Positions 16,147 through 24,795 of a stretch of DNA of 64,000 bases are shown here, piece by piece. The notes under the pieces were generated by a model. The model made no database searches, was not told the origin of the DNA, and was given only the letters and a program-made list of their open reading frames with translations. The stretch is taken from positions 1,028,001 through 1,092,000 of the forward strand of contig NZ_WFIY01000004.1 in assembly GCF_009729545.1 (NCBI RefSeq), written 5' to 3'. Source of the stretch: Acidianus infernus. GTDB lineage: Archaea; Thermoproteota; Thermoprotei_A; Sulfolobales; Sulfolobaceae. Made by a program: the position numbers and the translations under genes. Within the stretch, counting starts at the first letter, position 1. Each line of letters opens with the position of its first letter.

Positions 16147-17502
16147 TTGATGATACCCATAAAATTGGATCCAACGTTCTATCCGTCGCCAAAATTAGCA
16201 ATGAAAGCTCCAAGAGAAAAACTAGCTTACGTTGCGTGCCTATATGAAGGAACTGGAGTTGATAAGAACGACTTTATAGCCGTAATCGACGTTGACGAGA
16301 AGTCTCCAACTTACTCGAAAATAATAGGTAAAGTAGAAATGCCTTATAAGGGTGATGAATTGCACCACTTTGGTTGGAACGCCTGCAGTTCATCGTTATG
16401 CCCAAACGGAAATCCGGCTTTGGAGAGAAGATATCTTGTAGTACCTGGTTTAAGATCTTCTAGAATATATATAATTGACGTAAAGACAAATCCTGTAAAG
16501 CCAAAAATAGTTAAGATCGTTGAACCTAAAGAAGTAATTGAAAGGTCGGGATATAGTAGGCTACACACTGTCCATTGTGGACCCAACGGGATATATATAA
16601 GTGCACTAGGTAATTCTGAAGGTGAGGGCCCAGGAGGAATACTAGTCTTAGATCATTTCACTTTTGACGTTTTAGGCAAATGGGAAATGGATAGAGGAGA
16701 CCAATACTTTGCATATGACTTCTGGTGGAATTTGCCAAATGAAGTAATGGTTACCAGCGAATGGGGAGTGCCTAATACTATAGAAAACGGATTAAAGTTA
16801 GAAGACCTCAAGGAAGGTTATGGAAATAGGATACATTTTTGGGATTTACATAAGAGGAGAAAAATACAGAGCCTAACTTTAGGAGAAGAAAATAGAATGG
16901 CTCTAGAATTAAGGCCATTCCACGATCCTACCAAATTAATGGGCTTTGTAAACATTGTAGTTAGCACAAAAGATCTTAGTAGTTCCGTTTGGTTATGGTA
17001 TTATGAAGATAAGAAATGGAACGCCGAAAAGGTTATAGAGATTCCTGCAGAGAAAAGCGAAGGAAACTTGCCTGAAATTTTAAAACCGTTTAAGATGATT
17101 CCTCCATTGGTAACTGACATAGATCTTTCGCTTGACGACAAATATCTTTACGTAAGCTGTTGGGGGACAGGAGAAGTTAGAAAATATGACGTAAGTAATC
17201 CGTTCAAACCTGTCCTCATAGGTAAAGTGAAAATTGGAGGTATTGGTAGCGGTAAAACTGGAGGCCCACAAATGCTCGAAATAAGTAGAGACGGAAAAAG
17301 GATTTACGTAACAAATTCGTTATACAGCACTTGGGATAACCAGTTTTATCCTGAAGGAATAAGAGGGTGGATGATAAAGCTTAACTCCGAAGAAGGTTTA
17401 AGCCAAGATAAGGACTTCTTTGTGGATTTTGGAGAAGCAAGGGCTCACCAAGTTAGGTTAAGTGGTGGAGATGCTTCTTCTGATTCTTACTGCTACCCTT
17501 AG
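16147..17502 (+). CDS. Selenium-binding protein 56 / methanethiol oxidase family
   Basis: This is a member of the SBP56 family, beta-propeller proteins whose studied members oxidise methanethiol to formaldehyde, sulfide and peroxide. The hallmark DELHHFGWNACSSSLCPNG occurs near residues 68-86, followed by RYLVVPGLRSSRIYIIDV. HTVHCGPNGIYISALGN near 140 and LTDIDLSLDDKYLYVSCWG near 320 are further conserved blades, and EARAHQVRLSGGDASSD closes the protein. The length of 451 residues is normal. Two ATGs occur in tandem at 16147 and 16150 and either may be used. The shared promoter element with the peroxiredoxin gene fits an enzyme whose product includes peroxide. The last 41 bases overlap the following membrane protein gene. 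Confidence 0.9.
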   Translation: MMIPIKLDPTFYPSPKLAMKAPREKLAYVACLYEGTGVDKNDFIAVIDVDEKSPTYSKIIGKVEMPYKGDELHHFGWNACSSSLCPNGNPALERRYLVVPGLRSSRIYIIDVKTNPVKPKIVKIVEPKEVIERSGYSRLHTVHCGPNGIYISALGNSEGEGPGGILVLDHFTFDVLGKWEMDRGDQYFAYDFWWNLPNEVMVTSEWGVPNTIENGLKLEDLKEGYGNRIHFWDLHKRRKIQSLTLGEENRMALELRPFHDPTKLMGFVNIVVSTKDLSSSVWLWYYEDKKWNAEKVIEIPAEKSEGNLPEILKPFKMIPPLVTDIDLSLDDKYLYVSCWGTGEVRKYDVSNPFKPVLIGKVKIGGIGSGKTGGPQMLEISRDGKRIYVTNSLYSTWDNQFYPEGIRGWMIKLNSEEGLSQDKDFFVDFGEARAHQVRLSGGDASSDSYCYP

Positions 17503-18019
17503 CGTAATCGAGGGAATTAACATATATAAGGGAATACTTTTTTCTTCCTATTTGATAGATTTTGGAAAAAGAGTACAAGGTTTGGTTTTTATTCTAGTAG
17601 CTTCTTTACTCCCTGTGTTATTTATTTTCTTCTCCTTTTATCTTGTTGTGCAAAGCGAATTATTAGTTCTTGGTGTAATCCTTGCGTTATCTTACTTACC
17701 TAAGATAATTCTTTGGAAATATTATCACTACTCAAGTAATTATATTCCTAGCCTAACTAATGCTGTGAAATGGTACGTCATAAATTATATAATAAAAATG
17801 GACTTTATACTTCCTATGTACATTTCTCTACTTGGACTAAATTACCTGCTGGTGTTCATACTTGTTGGGTTAATAACAAGAATGATAGCGATTATAATCA
17901 TTAGAAATTTCAAGCCTCTCTTCCTAAAGATTATAAGGCTAAATTTGCCACAAGTAGAGAATTTATCCTCCATCTTAGTAATATCGACTCTATTAATTGT
18001 TTTGCATGACTCGATTTAA
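17462..18019 (+). CDS. Integral membrane protein of unknown function
   Basis: I do not recognise this protein. It has about five hydrophobic segments (for example ATLSVIEGINIYKGILFSSY, LVFILVASLLPVLFIFFSFY and YISLLGLNYLLVFILVGLIT) separated by short basic loops. The frame opens with two GTG codons at 17462 and 17465, and an ATG follows at 17471; all lie inside the last 41 bases of the selenium-binding-protein gene, so translation must be coupled to it. That overlap suggests a role linked to the methanethiol oxidase-like protein, such as a membrane partner or exporter, which is only inference. Confidence 0.65.
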   Translation: MVEMLLLILTATLSVIEGINIYKGILFSSYLIDFGKRVQGLVFILVASLLPVLFIFFSFYLVVQSELLVLGVILALSYLPKIILWKYYHYSSNYIPSLTNAVKWYVINYIIKMDFILPMYISLLGLNYLLVFILVGLITRMIAIIIIRNFKPLFLKIIRLNLPQVENLSSILVISTLLIVLHDSI

Positions 18020-18059
18020 ATCGATATGATGAAAACCGTTTTACGCAGAAGGTTTCTGC
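18011..18059. repeat. Perfect 14-base palindrome followed by a small hairpin
   Basis: TCGATTTAAATCGA (18011-18024) is its own reverse complement and overlaps the stop codon of the membrane protein gene. About 20 bases later GCAGAA-GGT-TTCTGC (18045-18059) can fold as a six-pair hairpin. They may serve as a transcript end, as an operator, or mark the border of the decayed region that follows. Confidence 0.35.
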
Positions 18060-18062
18060 AAT

Positions 18063-18403
18063 TTACTTAACCAAATTTATTTTTATTAAATCAATTAAAG
18101 GCAAGAAATCTTTATCTTTAGTAATTAATTCTTCTTCATGACCTTAGCAGTCGAAGCTATTATTAAGTCTATCTCGGACATTAAACTACCTTTTTCCTTC
18201 ATTTTATAGTTCAGAATACTCTAAAGCGACATTCGGATATATTGGATAAGTCTTCTTTTTTAATTGCTCTAAAACTTTAGCCTTTTATTTTTATCTAATG
18301 TCCTAATAATTTCCATGAGTGTGATTATACATATAGAATCTCCTATAACATTTAATTCCCCTTTTAATATATCTATTAACACCAACGTGTCAATTAATGT
18401 CAT
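18063..18403 (-). pseudogene. Broken vapC toxin gene (PIN-domain ribonuclease)
   Basis: Read leftwards from the ATG at 18403, the frame gives a classic VapC start (MTLIDTLVLIDILKGELNV, then ICIITLMEIIRTLDKN) and is cut by a stop near 18270. The sequence continues in a second frame (KVLEQLKKKTYPIYPNVALE), a third (EIDLIIASTAKVMKKN) and a fourth (ELITKDKDFLPLIDLIKINL) that ends at 18063. The acidic PIN residues can be followed through all pieces: Asp in LIDT, Glu in MEII, Asp in EIDLIIA and Asp in TKDKDF. At least three frameshifts make it non-functional. It overlaps the vapB remnant by 14 bases, as intact vapBC pairs often do. Confidence 0.78.
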
Positions 18404-18622
18404 AGCTTAAACTCCTCATGCATCTTTTTGTGACTCGCCTCAATTTTATATCCTCTTCTGAAATGATTTCTCTTAGCTCATCTATTCCCTCCTTTATTCT
18501 CTTTTTCTAATCCTCAGCTAGATTAAGTAGTAATTCATCCCAACTCATACTTCCTTTTATCGCTTCTAGCTTTTTCTTAGTCTTTCAGATATGGAAATAG
18601 TAGTAAGTTCCTTCCCCTTCAT
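18390..18622 (-). pseudogene. Broken vapB antitoxin gene (ribbon-helix-helix)
   Basis: From the ATG at 18622 the frame reads TTISISERLRK, the beta strand and first helix of a VapB/CopG-type antitoxin. A missing base in an A-run near 18572 shifts the frame to KLEAIKGSMSWDELLLNLAE, a TAG stop follows at 18507-18509, and the toxin-binding tail continues (KKRIKEGIDELREIISEEDI) to a stop at 18390-18392. The partner vapC is broken as well, so the whole toxin-antitoxin module is dead. Sequence quality could be questioned, but six or more independent lesions over 560 bases point to true decay. Confidence 0.72.
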
Positions 18623-18633
18623 AAACCTCTTGA

Positions 18634-18994
18634 GGAAAGTTTGCGCGCTAATAACACCCTTGAGCTCGCCTTCCTATTTTATAATTTTCTCTAAACTCAT
18701 TTCTAACTTCGGGGTTTGGGCTTCATTAAACATGAATTTGTATCCAATCCTCAGTCCTTGGCTTCATTAGAGTAACCCCTCTGTCTATTTAGCGGGATAA
18801 TCCCAACCCACATCCGTCAAGAATTTGGGGAAACTCACACATCTTAAGGAAAATGTTGAGATACGCATTATTATCAATAACAGCGATTTCCTTTTCATAA
18901 ACCTTAATGTCCTAAAATTCCAAGATAGTTAGAGATTAAACAATTTTAAAAAATGAATTATGGCTAGCACTTTATGGTAATAGTAATTAAGATC
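18634..18994. other. Unresolved gene remnants upstream of the broken vapBC
   Basis: There is no intact gene. On the minus strand, short protein-like pieces occur: VYEKEIAVIDNNAYLNIFLK near 18905-18845, possibly the first strand of a PIN-like nuclease, and FMFNEAQTPKLEMSLEKIIK with ELKGVISAQTFLKRFMKGKE near 18735-18610, interrupted by stops. I cannot assign a family. The rest is AT-rich and includes the probable promoter region of the CBS protein gene at the right edge. Confidence 0.35.
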
Positions 18995-19067
18995 TCAATA
19001 TAAATGGACTGTACTAAACTCTTGATTAAATAAAAGTTTATGAATGAGGAAAAAGATAATTATAATT

Positions 19068-19805
19068 ATGAAAGTAGGAGAAGTAATGAGTAAAATAGTC
19101 GTAACGGTGAGGCCTGAGGACAGTGGAAAAGAAGTTATTGAAGCTCTTTCGTCAACGCCCTCTGGAAGAGTAATAGTAATGAGCGGAGATGAACCGGTGG
19201 GCATAATATCCTCCAGAGACGTAGTTAAGGCATATTCAAAAATGGAGGATAACGTTTTTGATGCAAGAGCTGACGAAATTGCCACAAGAGGAGTAATTAC
19301 TGCTGACGAAAATGAGGAAGTAGGAAATGCGGTAAGGATTATGGCAAGTAAAAAGATAGGCAGTTTGGTAATAACCTCTGGTAAGGTATTGAGAGGGATC
19401 TTTACGGAAAGGGACGTTATAAGGATTCTTTCAAGGATGACCTTCTCCGGATTAGTAGAATCAATAATGAGCACTGACGTTATAACTATTCCTTCAGACG
19501 TGGACTTGCTTTTTGCTTCTAAACTTATGGAATACGAAGGCGTTAGGAGGTTACCAGTAGTGAGAGGAAAAGAAGTTGAAGGAATAATTACAGCAGCGGA
19601 TATAGTTAAAGCGTTAGCAAAAGGTCTTCATATGGTAAACGAAATTGAGACAAGAAACCCAATAGGAGTTAGGAGTGACGACCCTATAATGAAGGCAGTG
19701 AGAATAATGAACGAGAAAAGAATAGGTTCGCTTTTAGTTGACGGAATTAAGGGGATAGTGACTGAGAGAGATGTTCTCTACGCTTCATTAAACGAAATAC
19801 GCTAA
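19068..19805 (+). CDS. Four-CBS-domain protein
   Basis: This protein consists of four CBS motifs in two pairs (Bateman modules), each about 60 residues. Repeated signatures are MKVGEVMSKIVVTVRPEDSG at the start, GIISSRDVVKAY, RGIFTERDVIRIL near 115, SIMSTDVITIPSDVDLLFAS near 135, GIITAADIVKAL near 180 and GIVTERDVLYASLNEI at the end. CBS pairs bind adenine nucleotides and usually act as energy sensors. I place the start at 19068, where the first CBS motif begins; an ATG 24 bases earlier would add a hydrophobic octapeptide. The target is unknown. A second CBS protein and citrate synthase follow on the same strand. Confidence 0.88.
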   Translation: MKVGEVMSKIVVTVRPEDSGKEVIEALSSTPSGRVIVMSGDEPVGIISSRDVVKAYSKMEDNVFDARADEIATRGVITADENEEVGNAVRIMASKKIGSLVITSGKVLRGIFTERDVIRILSRMTFSGLVESIMSTDVITIPSDVDLLFASKLMEYEGVRRLPVVRGKEVEGIITAADIVKALAKGLHMVNEIETRNPIGVRSDDPIMKAVRIMNEKRIGSLLVDGIKGIVTERDVLYASLNEIR

Positions 19806-19897
19806 TTTTTCTTCCTTCTTTTTATTAAGTATAAAATAATTCCTATAATAGTTAATTAGCGATAATTTTATAATTATCTAAAAGTATATTATAATTT

Positions 19898-20320
19898 ATG
19901 ACAAGTAAAGTTAAATTCCTAATATCTAAAACACCGGTAACAGCTGAAAAAGGAACAAAGTTAGAGGACGTTGTTAAGATTATGGCTTCAATGAACATAG
20001 GCTCTGTTATAATTACCGATAAAGAGAAACCAGTTGGTATAATCACTGAAAGAGACATAATAAGAGCTCTCGCAAAGGGAATTCCACTCACTGAGAAAAT
20101 AGAGAAGGTTGGAACAATGGATTTAATTACAGTATTCGAGGACGACAGCATTTACACAGCTGCAGAGAAGATGAACAAATATAACATAAGGCATCTTGTC
20201 GTTATAGATAAAGAAGGTAATTTCAAGGGCGTAATATCAATTAGAGACCTCATTAGAGAAAGTTACGTTCTAAAGGCATTGGCCAACGTTTCACAGGAAG
20301 AATGGTTAGGAAGCGATTAA
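19898..20320 (+). CDS. Two-CBS-domain protein
   Basis: This 140-residue protein is a single Bateman module. The first CBS motif runs from VKFLISKTPVTAEKGTKLED to PVGIITERDIIRALAKGIPL (residues about 5-65) and the second from VGTMDLITVFEDDSIYTAAE to FKGVISIRDLIRES (70-125). Nucleotide-type ligands are expected. Only one base separates its stop from the citrate synthase ATG, so the two are almost certainly co-transcribed and probably translationally coupled. This invites the idea that it senses adenylates for citrate synthase, but many archaeal CBS proteins have no known target. Confidence 0.88.
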   Translation: MTSKVKFLISKTPVTAEKGTKLEDVVKIMASMNIGSVIITDKEKPVGIITERDIIRALAKGIPLTEKIEKVGTMDLITVFEDDSIYTAAEKMNKYNIRHLVVIDKEGNFKGVISIRDLIRESYVLKALANVSQEEWLGSD

Positions 20321-20321
20321 A

Positions 20322-21455
20322 ATGAGTGAAGTGAGTAAAGGCTTAGAAAACGTTTTCATAAAGGCTACGTCACTTACTTACATTGACGGAGAGGCAGGGA
20401 TTTTACGTTACGGAGGGTACGACATTAACGATTTAGTGGAAAATTGCGAATACGAGGAAATAATTCACCTCATGCTGTTCGGAGATTTACCTACAGCTTC
20501 TCAACTACAGAAGATAAAGGAAAAGATAAACGAGAGCTATAATGTGCCTTATCAGGTATTTGAGGTTTTAGAAAAACTTCCTCACGACGCCGATGCAGTA
20601 GGAATGTTGGAGACTGCATTTAGTATGCTAAGTTCATTTTACAATTATCCTTGGAAGAAAGATGAAAACAAATGGAGGGCTATAGAAATAATAGCCAAGA
20701 CTTCTACCTTAGTTTCCAATATTTATAGGATAAAAGAGGGATTAAGGCCTAGATTGCCGGAACCTTCAGACAGTTATGCAAGGACTTTCCTAGAAACTGC
20801 GTTCTCAAGAAAGCCTTCGGATGAGGAAGTAAAAGCGATGAACGCTACGCTAATAATTTATGCCGACCATGAAGTTCCAGCATCAACTACTGCTGCATTG
20901 GTAACAGCGTCAACTCTTTCAGACATGTATTCCTGCATGGTTTCGGCCTTGGCTGCACTCAAGGGTCCTCTTCACGGAGGTGCAGCAGAGGCTACGTTTG
21001 AACAACTTAAGGAAATAGGAGACGAAAGTAAGATTGAAGAATGGTTTGATAGAAAGATAATTAAGGAAAAGAACAGACTAATGGGCTTCGGTCATAGAGT
21101 TTACAAGACTTACGATCCCAGGGCAAAAATATTCAAGAAATATGCTGAAGAAATTGCAAAAACTCCTGAGGCAAAGAAGTACTTAAGGATAGCTACAAAG
21201 CTGGAAGAATTGGGAATTAAACACTTTGCTGAGAAGAGAATTTATCCTAACGTTGACTTCTATTCGGGGATAGTATTTTACTCTCTTGGATTTCCAGAAT
21301 ATATGTTTACTACCTTATTCGCGTTATCCAGAGTTTTGGGATGGCTTGCTCACATAATAGAGTACGTTGAGGAACAACATAGGCTAATTAGGCCTAGGGC
21401 ACTATACGTTGGGCCAATAAAAAGGGATTTTATACCGTTGAAATATAGAGAGTAA
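20322..21455 (+). CDS. gltA: Citrate synthase
   Basis: This enzyme condenses acetyl-CoA and oxaloacetate, the entry step of the citric acid cycle. Family motifs are TSLTYIDGEAGILRYGGYDI near residue 14, the catalytic region LKGPLHGGAAEATFEQL near 218, MGFGHRVYKTYDPRAKIFKK near 254 with the active-site His, and FYSGIVFYSLGFPEYMFTTL with the catalytic Asp in the preceding NVDF. The length of 377 residues is normal for archaeal type-II-like hexamer/dimer enzymes. It sits one base after a CBS-domain gene. Malate dehydrogenase is encoded about 2 kb away on the other strand. 2-Methylcitrate synthase activity is possible, since archaeal enzymes often show both. Confidence 0.95.
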   Translation: MSEVSKGLENVFIKATSLTYIDGEAGILRYGGYDINDLVENCEYEEIIHLMLFGDLPTASQLQKIKEKINESYNVPYQVFEVLEKLPHDADAVGMLETAFSMLSSFYNYPWKKDENKWRAIEIIAKTSTLVSNIYRIKEGLRPRLPEPSDSYARTFLETAFSRKPSDEEVKAMNATLIIYADHEVPASTTAALVTASTLSDMYSCMVSALAALKGPLHGGAAEATFEQLKEIGDESKIEEWFDRKIIKEKNRLMGFGHRVYKTYDPRAKIFKKYAEEIAKTPEAKKYLRIATKLEELGIKHFAEKRIYPNVDFYSGIVFYSLGFPEYMFTTLFALSRVLGWLAHIIEYVEEQHRLIRPRALYVGPIKRDFIPLKYRE

Positions 21456-21667
21456 AAAGAATTGTTTTATTTTAAAAATAAGTAATTTATAATATTATAT
21501 TATATATAGAGTATATAAATACGATTGAACTTAAGAGATAATTTTTTATAGAGAAGGTTGTTTTTACAATTTATATTGTTAAGAGCATACCTCTCCTCTA
21601 AGTAGACTGAGTCTGAAAGTTATACTCGCATTGGATGAATATTTAATTTTCAAAACTACTTTTTGAT

Positions 21668-22828
21668 ATGGACTTCGAATTTTCTGATGAGGAAAAAATA
21701 TTCCAAGAAAACCTCAGGGATTATTTTTCAAAGTCTCTAAGACCAAGAATAAGGGAAATCGATGAAAAAGGAATTCCAAAGGATTTCATACTAGATGCCT
21801 CCAGAATTGGTTTATGGTCCTTAACGTTTTCAGAAGACGTGGGAGGGCAACATGCATCGTTTACTTTAGCGTCAATTGCAGCGGAAGAAATTGCAAGAGC
21901 AGATTTTACTATGGCTACTGCAGTATTTTTCCTACTAGAAAATAGTTGGGGCTACATCTTAGATAAATACGGTTCAGAAGAACTAAGAAAGGAAGTTTTG
22001 CCTAAAGTTGCTAGCGGAGAGAATTTTCTCGGAATAGCATCTACGGAACCTTCCGGAGGAAGTGACGTAGCAAACCTAAAAACTTCAGCTAAAAAAGAAG
22101 GTGAGAAATACGTGATCAACGGAGAAAAAGCTTACATAAGCGGGGTTATGGAAGCAAAAGAAATGGGGGGAGGTCACTTAACGCTTGTTAGAACGGGAGG
22201 TAAAGGACATAAGGGAATATCAATGCTTTACGTTCCTATAAATTCTGAAGGAATAACGGTCTCAAAAATTGAAAACATGGGGAGAATGGGAATATCTACT
22301 GGCATAATAAAATACGATAATGTAAGGATTGATGAAAAATTCCTAGTTGGAGAGGAAAACAAAGGATTTTATTACGCAATGGACGGCTTTAATCACGCAA
22401 GAGTTTTAGTTGCTTCTGCGTGTATTGGTTCAGCTGAGGCAATACTTGAGGAAGGTTTAAAATACATAAAAGAAAGGGAAGCTTTTGGCGTAAAACTGAA
22501 AGATTTACAGTCAATTGCCTTTGAGGCTGCGGAGTTATATACTAAATTAGAAATTGCAAGGCTACTTGTGTATAAATCAGCTTGGCTGTTAGATCACGAA
22601 GAGAAGTTCAAGGATGAAATACCAAAGTTCTCAGCAATGGCCAAATTAATTGCTCCTCAAACGGCGTTTGAAGTAATCAAGAGCGTAATGATATGGTTTG
22701 GTGCGTATGGGTATACTAAGGATGCGTTAATTGAGTCAGGGATGAGGGGACTTATGTCTTACCTAGTAGGTGCAGAAGGTGCGTTGAATATTATGAAGTT
22801 GATAATTTCCAGAGAGATATTGAAGTGA
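21668..22828 (+). CDS. Acyl-CoA dehydrogenase
   Basis: This is an FAD enzyme that introduces a double bond into an acyl-CoA. Visible features are the N-terminal helical domain, the FAD/substrate motif GIASTEPSGGSDVANLKTSA near residue 117, YVINGEKAYISGVMEA near 140, GFYYAMDGFNHARVLVASAC near 232 and the C-terminal VGAEGALNIMKLIISREILK, whose Glu corresponds to the catalytic base position of the family. The length of 386 residues is normal. It stands alone behind an AT-rich promoter region of about 210 bases and has no beta-oxidation partner in the window, so chain-length specificity cannot be inferred. Confidence 0.92.
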   Translation: MDFEFSDEEKIFQENLRDYFSKSLRPRIREIDEKGIPKDFILDASRIGLWSLTFSEDVGGQHASFTLASIAAEEIARADFTMATAVFFLLENSWGYILDKYGSEELRKEVLPKVASGENFLGIASTEPSGGSDVANLKTSAKKEGEKYVINGEKAYISGVMEAKEMGGGHLTLVRTGGKGHKGISMLYVPINSEGITVSKIENMGRMGISTGIIKYDNVRIDEKFLVGEENKGFYYAMDGFNHARVLVASACIGSAEAILEEGLKYIKEREAFGVKLKDLQSIAFEAAELYTKLEIARLLVYKSAWLLDHEEKFKDEIPKFSAMAKLIAPQTAFEVIKSVMIWFGAYGYTKDALIESGMRGLMSYLVGAEGALNIMKLIISREILK

Positions 22829-22963
22829 AGGCACATATCACTTTTTAAATTATTACTGACCACTATTAACTTTAGTTAAAAATTATTTTTTATAATTTAT
22901 CTTAGTATAATCTTCAATAAAAAAGATAAAAAAGTTTTTTAGGTTGATTAACAAATATAACGT

Positions 22964-23287
22964 ATGGAAACGCAAATAGATGTAAGGCACAATATTAAAT
23001 GTTGTTATAAGCTTAGTGAATCAGACGTAGATGTTTTCCTAAAAATCCTTGAAGTAAGAAGACCTATAACTTCGCAAGAATTATCAAAGATGTTAAAGGT
23101 TAGTAAAACTACCATTGACGGAAGTTTGAAAAGGCTAGTCGACATAGGTCTAGTAATAAGGAAAAAATCGGAAAACGGAAAAATAGGCAGACCTACCTAC
23201 ATATATTATTTGCCAGTAGGAATAGAAGAAAAAATTGAGAGTGATTTAAAAAGATGTGCAGACCAAATGCTTAATACAAAGGTATAG
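22964..23287 (+). CDS. Winged-helix transcriptional regulator
   Basis: This is a 107-residue DNA-binding protein with a MarR/TrmB-like fold. The helix-turn-helix lies at residues about 35-65 (ITSQELSKMLKVSKTTIDGS, LKRLVDIGLVIRKK), followed by a basic wing (ENGKIGRPTYIYYL). Cysteines occur at the N-terminus (NIKCCYK) and near the end (LKRCADQ), leaving room for metal or redox sensing. It is convergent with malate dehydrogenase and about 135 bases after the acyl-CoA dehydrogenase gene. Targets are unknown. Confidence 0.8.
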   Translation: METQIDVRHNIKCCYKLSESDVDVFLKILEVRRPITSQELSKMLKVSKTTIDGSLKRLVDIGLVIRKKSENGKIGRPTYIYYLPVGIEEKIESDLKRCADQMLNTKV

Positions 23288-23360
23288 GAAAGAGTAAAAT
23301 AAGTAAGAAGGAAAGAAAAGAGGGAAAATAATAAAAATTATTTCTTCTCTTCTTCTCTTT

Positions 23361-24281
23361 TTAACTTGCTATTTCTCCTTCAGTTTTGATGCTCTTTAGC
23401 ATATCCTTATATACGCTATAATAGTCCTTCATTGCAGCAATTAGATGCCACCTATCATCCTCACTTAAATGGTCTTCTAGCGTTGGGCCTATTTTACTTC
23501 CAACTACTGTAGGAATACTAATATGAATTATCTCGTCCTCGTACTGTCTTGGTACTGCAATACTCATTACCCTATTTTCATTGAGCGCAATAGCCTTAAT
23601 TATGTCAGCAATTATCGTTCCTGGTCCCCAAGTTGTTCCGCCCATTACCCTTATTATATCCCCTGGGATACTTTTTACGTACTTTTCTATCTGTTCTTTA
23701 GGAAGATCTTCAACTTGTTTACCGTTAACAGTTACCGTGCTCCATAATACTACAGCATCCTCTCCATGTTCTCCTCCCACGAAACCGTCAATTTGACTGA
23801 CTGGAACGTGAAGAATCTTTGAAATATAAGCCCTTAACCTCATGCTCTCAACTTGGTCTCCAGTGCTTATAACGTATTCCTTAGAATACTTTGCAAATAC
23901 CGAAGCCATCATGTCAACAGGGTTAGTTACCATTACGTACACTGCCCCTGGATTCCTTTTTGGCAATTCCTTAGCTAGGTTAATAATAATTTTTGCATTA
24001 TCGGCAAACAAATCTCTCCTACTCATTCCGGGTTTTCTCGGCTTTCCTGCAGAAACTACCACTATATCCGAGCCGGTGACGTCGTCTATTGAATTAGTGC
24101 CTATAACTTCAGTGTCAATTCTAAGTGAAGCAAGTGCATGTCTAAGTTCGTGTTCAAATTTTTCTGGAAGCTCTGGAATAATATCATAAAGGATTACTTC
24201 ATCAAATATTCCCCTAGTTATTGCCGAATAAGCTATTGTTTGACCTATTTTTCCTATACCAACGAAGGAAGCTTTTATCAT
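23361..24281 (-). CDS. mdh: Malate dehydrogenase (lactate/malate dehydrogenase family)
   Basis: This enzyme interconverts malate and oxaloacetate with NAD(P). The nucleotide-binding start is SFVGIGKIGQTIAYSAI with Asp in VILYDIIPE at the end of the second strand. The malate-type substrate loop is AGKPRKPGMSRRDLF, where Arg residues bind the dicarboxylate; MVTNPVDMMASVF and the catalytic His in VGGEHGEDAVVLWST near residue 180 follow. PELPEKFEHELRHALASLR is nearly the same as in the Sulfolobus enzyme as I remember it. I prefer the ATG at 24281 to the one at 24290 because the Rossmann strand begins directly after it. It is a single gene, convergent with a regulator gene. Confidence 0.94.
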   Translation of the reverse strand: MIKASFVGIGKIGQTIAYSAITRGIFDEVILYDIIPELPEKFEHELRHALASLRIDTEVIGTNSIDDVTGSDIVVVSAGKPRKPGMSRRDLFADNAKIIINLAKELPKRNPGAVYVMVTNPVDMMASVFAKYSKEYVISTGDQVESMRLRAYISKILHVPVSQIDGFVGGEHGEDAVVLWSTVTVNGKQVEDLPKEQIEKYVKSIPGDIIRVMGGTTWGPGTIIADIIKAIALNENRVMSIAVPRQYEDEIIHISIPTVVGSKIGPTLEDHLSEDDRWHLIAAMKDYYSVYKDMLKSIKTEGEIAS

Positions 24282-24486
24282 GATTATCATTACAATATTC
24301 TCTGTTAAGAATTTAAACTTTTCTTGATTTATTTATATTCGAAAAATATAAAGTTTTATACATTTCATTATCATTGATAGATCTAAAAATCAAGAAAAAA
24401 TGTTTATTAAATTCTTCTTATTAAACTGATAAACTTATGATAATAACATTTATTAACTTAGTATACATATATACATATTGGTAGAC
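24282..24486. other. AT-rich divergent promoter region
   Basis: About 200 bases lie between the starts of malate dehydrogenase (minus) and the DUF2173-like gene (plus). They are almost purely A and T in places and hold several TATA-like runs facing both ways, for example near 24330-24360. No other gene is seen. Confidence 0.4.
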
Positions 24487-24795
24487 ATGGACTACTCAAG
24501 AATACCCGGATTACTAGGAGTTTACAAACTTCAAGAAGGCAAGTTCACTAAGGTCGAAGGAGAAGGTATTAACGTTGACGTAGAAAAACTAACCAATATA
24601 GTAATGGAAAACATGAGGATAGGAGAAGAAGAAGCAGAAAAAATAGGACTGGGTTCCTTACAAGGTTTTGCCATGATTTTAGATGATACAGGATTTGCTT
24701 ATATTAACGGGGTATTGCTAGTAGTAGACGCAATTAAAACCAACTGGGATTTAGTTATAAAAACCTTGGAGGGGATAATGTATGAAAAGAGTTAA
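24487..24795 (+). CDS. DUF2173-like small protein
   Basis: This is a 102-residue protein resembling the roadblock-like DUF2173 group. It has the pattern PGLLGVYKLQEGKFTKVEGE at the start, a helix, then LGSLQGFAMILDDTGFAYIN and GVLLVVDAIKTNWDLVIKTL. The function of the family is unknown. A TTG at 24478 would extend it by three residues; I prefer the ATG at 24487. Its last 14 bases overlap the next gene, which encodes a related protein with membrane helices, so the two probably act together. Their position beside the terminal oxidase genes suggests, but does not show, a respiratory link. Confidence 0.65.
   Translation: MDYSRIPGLLGVYKLQEGKFTKVEGEGINVDVEKLTNIVMENMRIGEEEAEKIGLGSLQGFAMILDDTGFAYINGVLLVVDAIKTNWDLVIKTLEGIMYEKS

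Noticed and set aside
18026..18059. ATGATGA followed by CTGC, resembling boxes of a C/D guide RNA.
   Set aside because: The second box is CTGC rather than CTGA and no internal C'/D' boxes are present.
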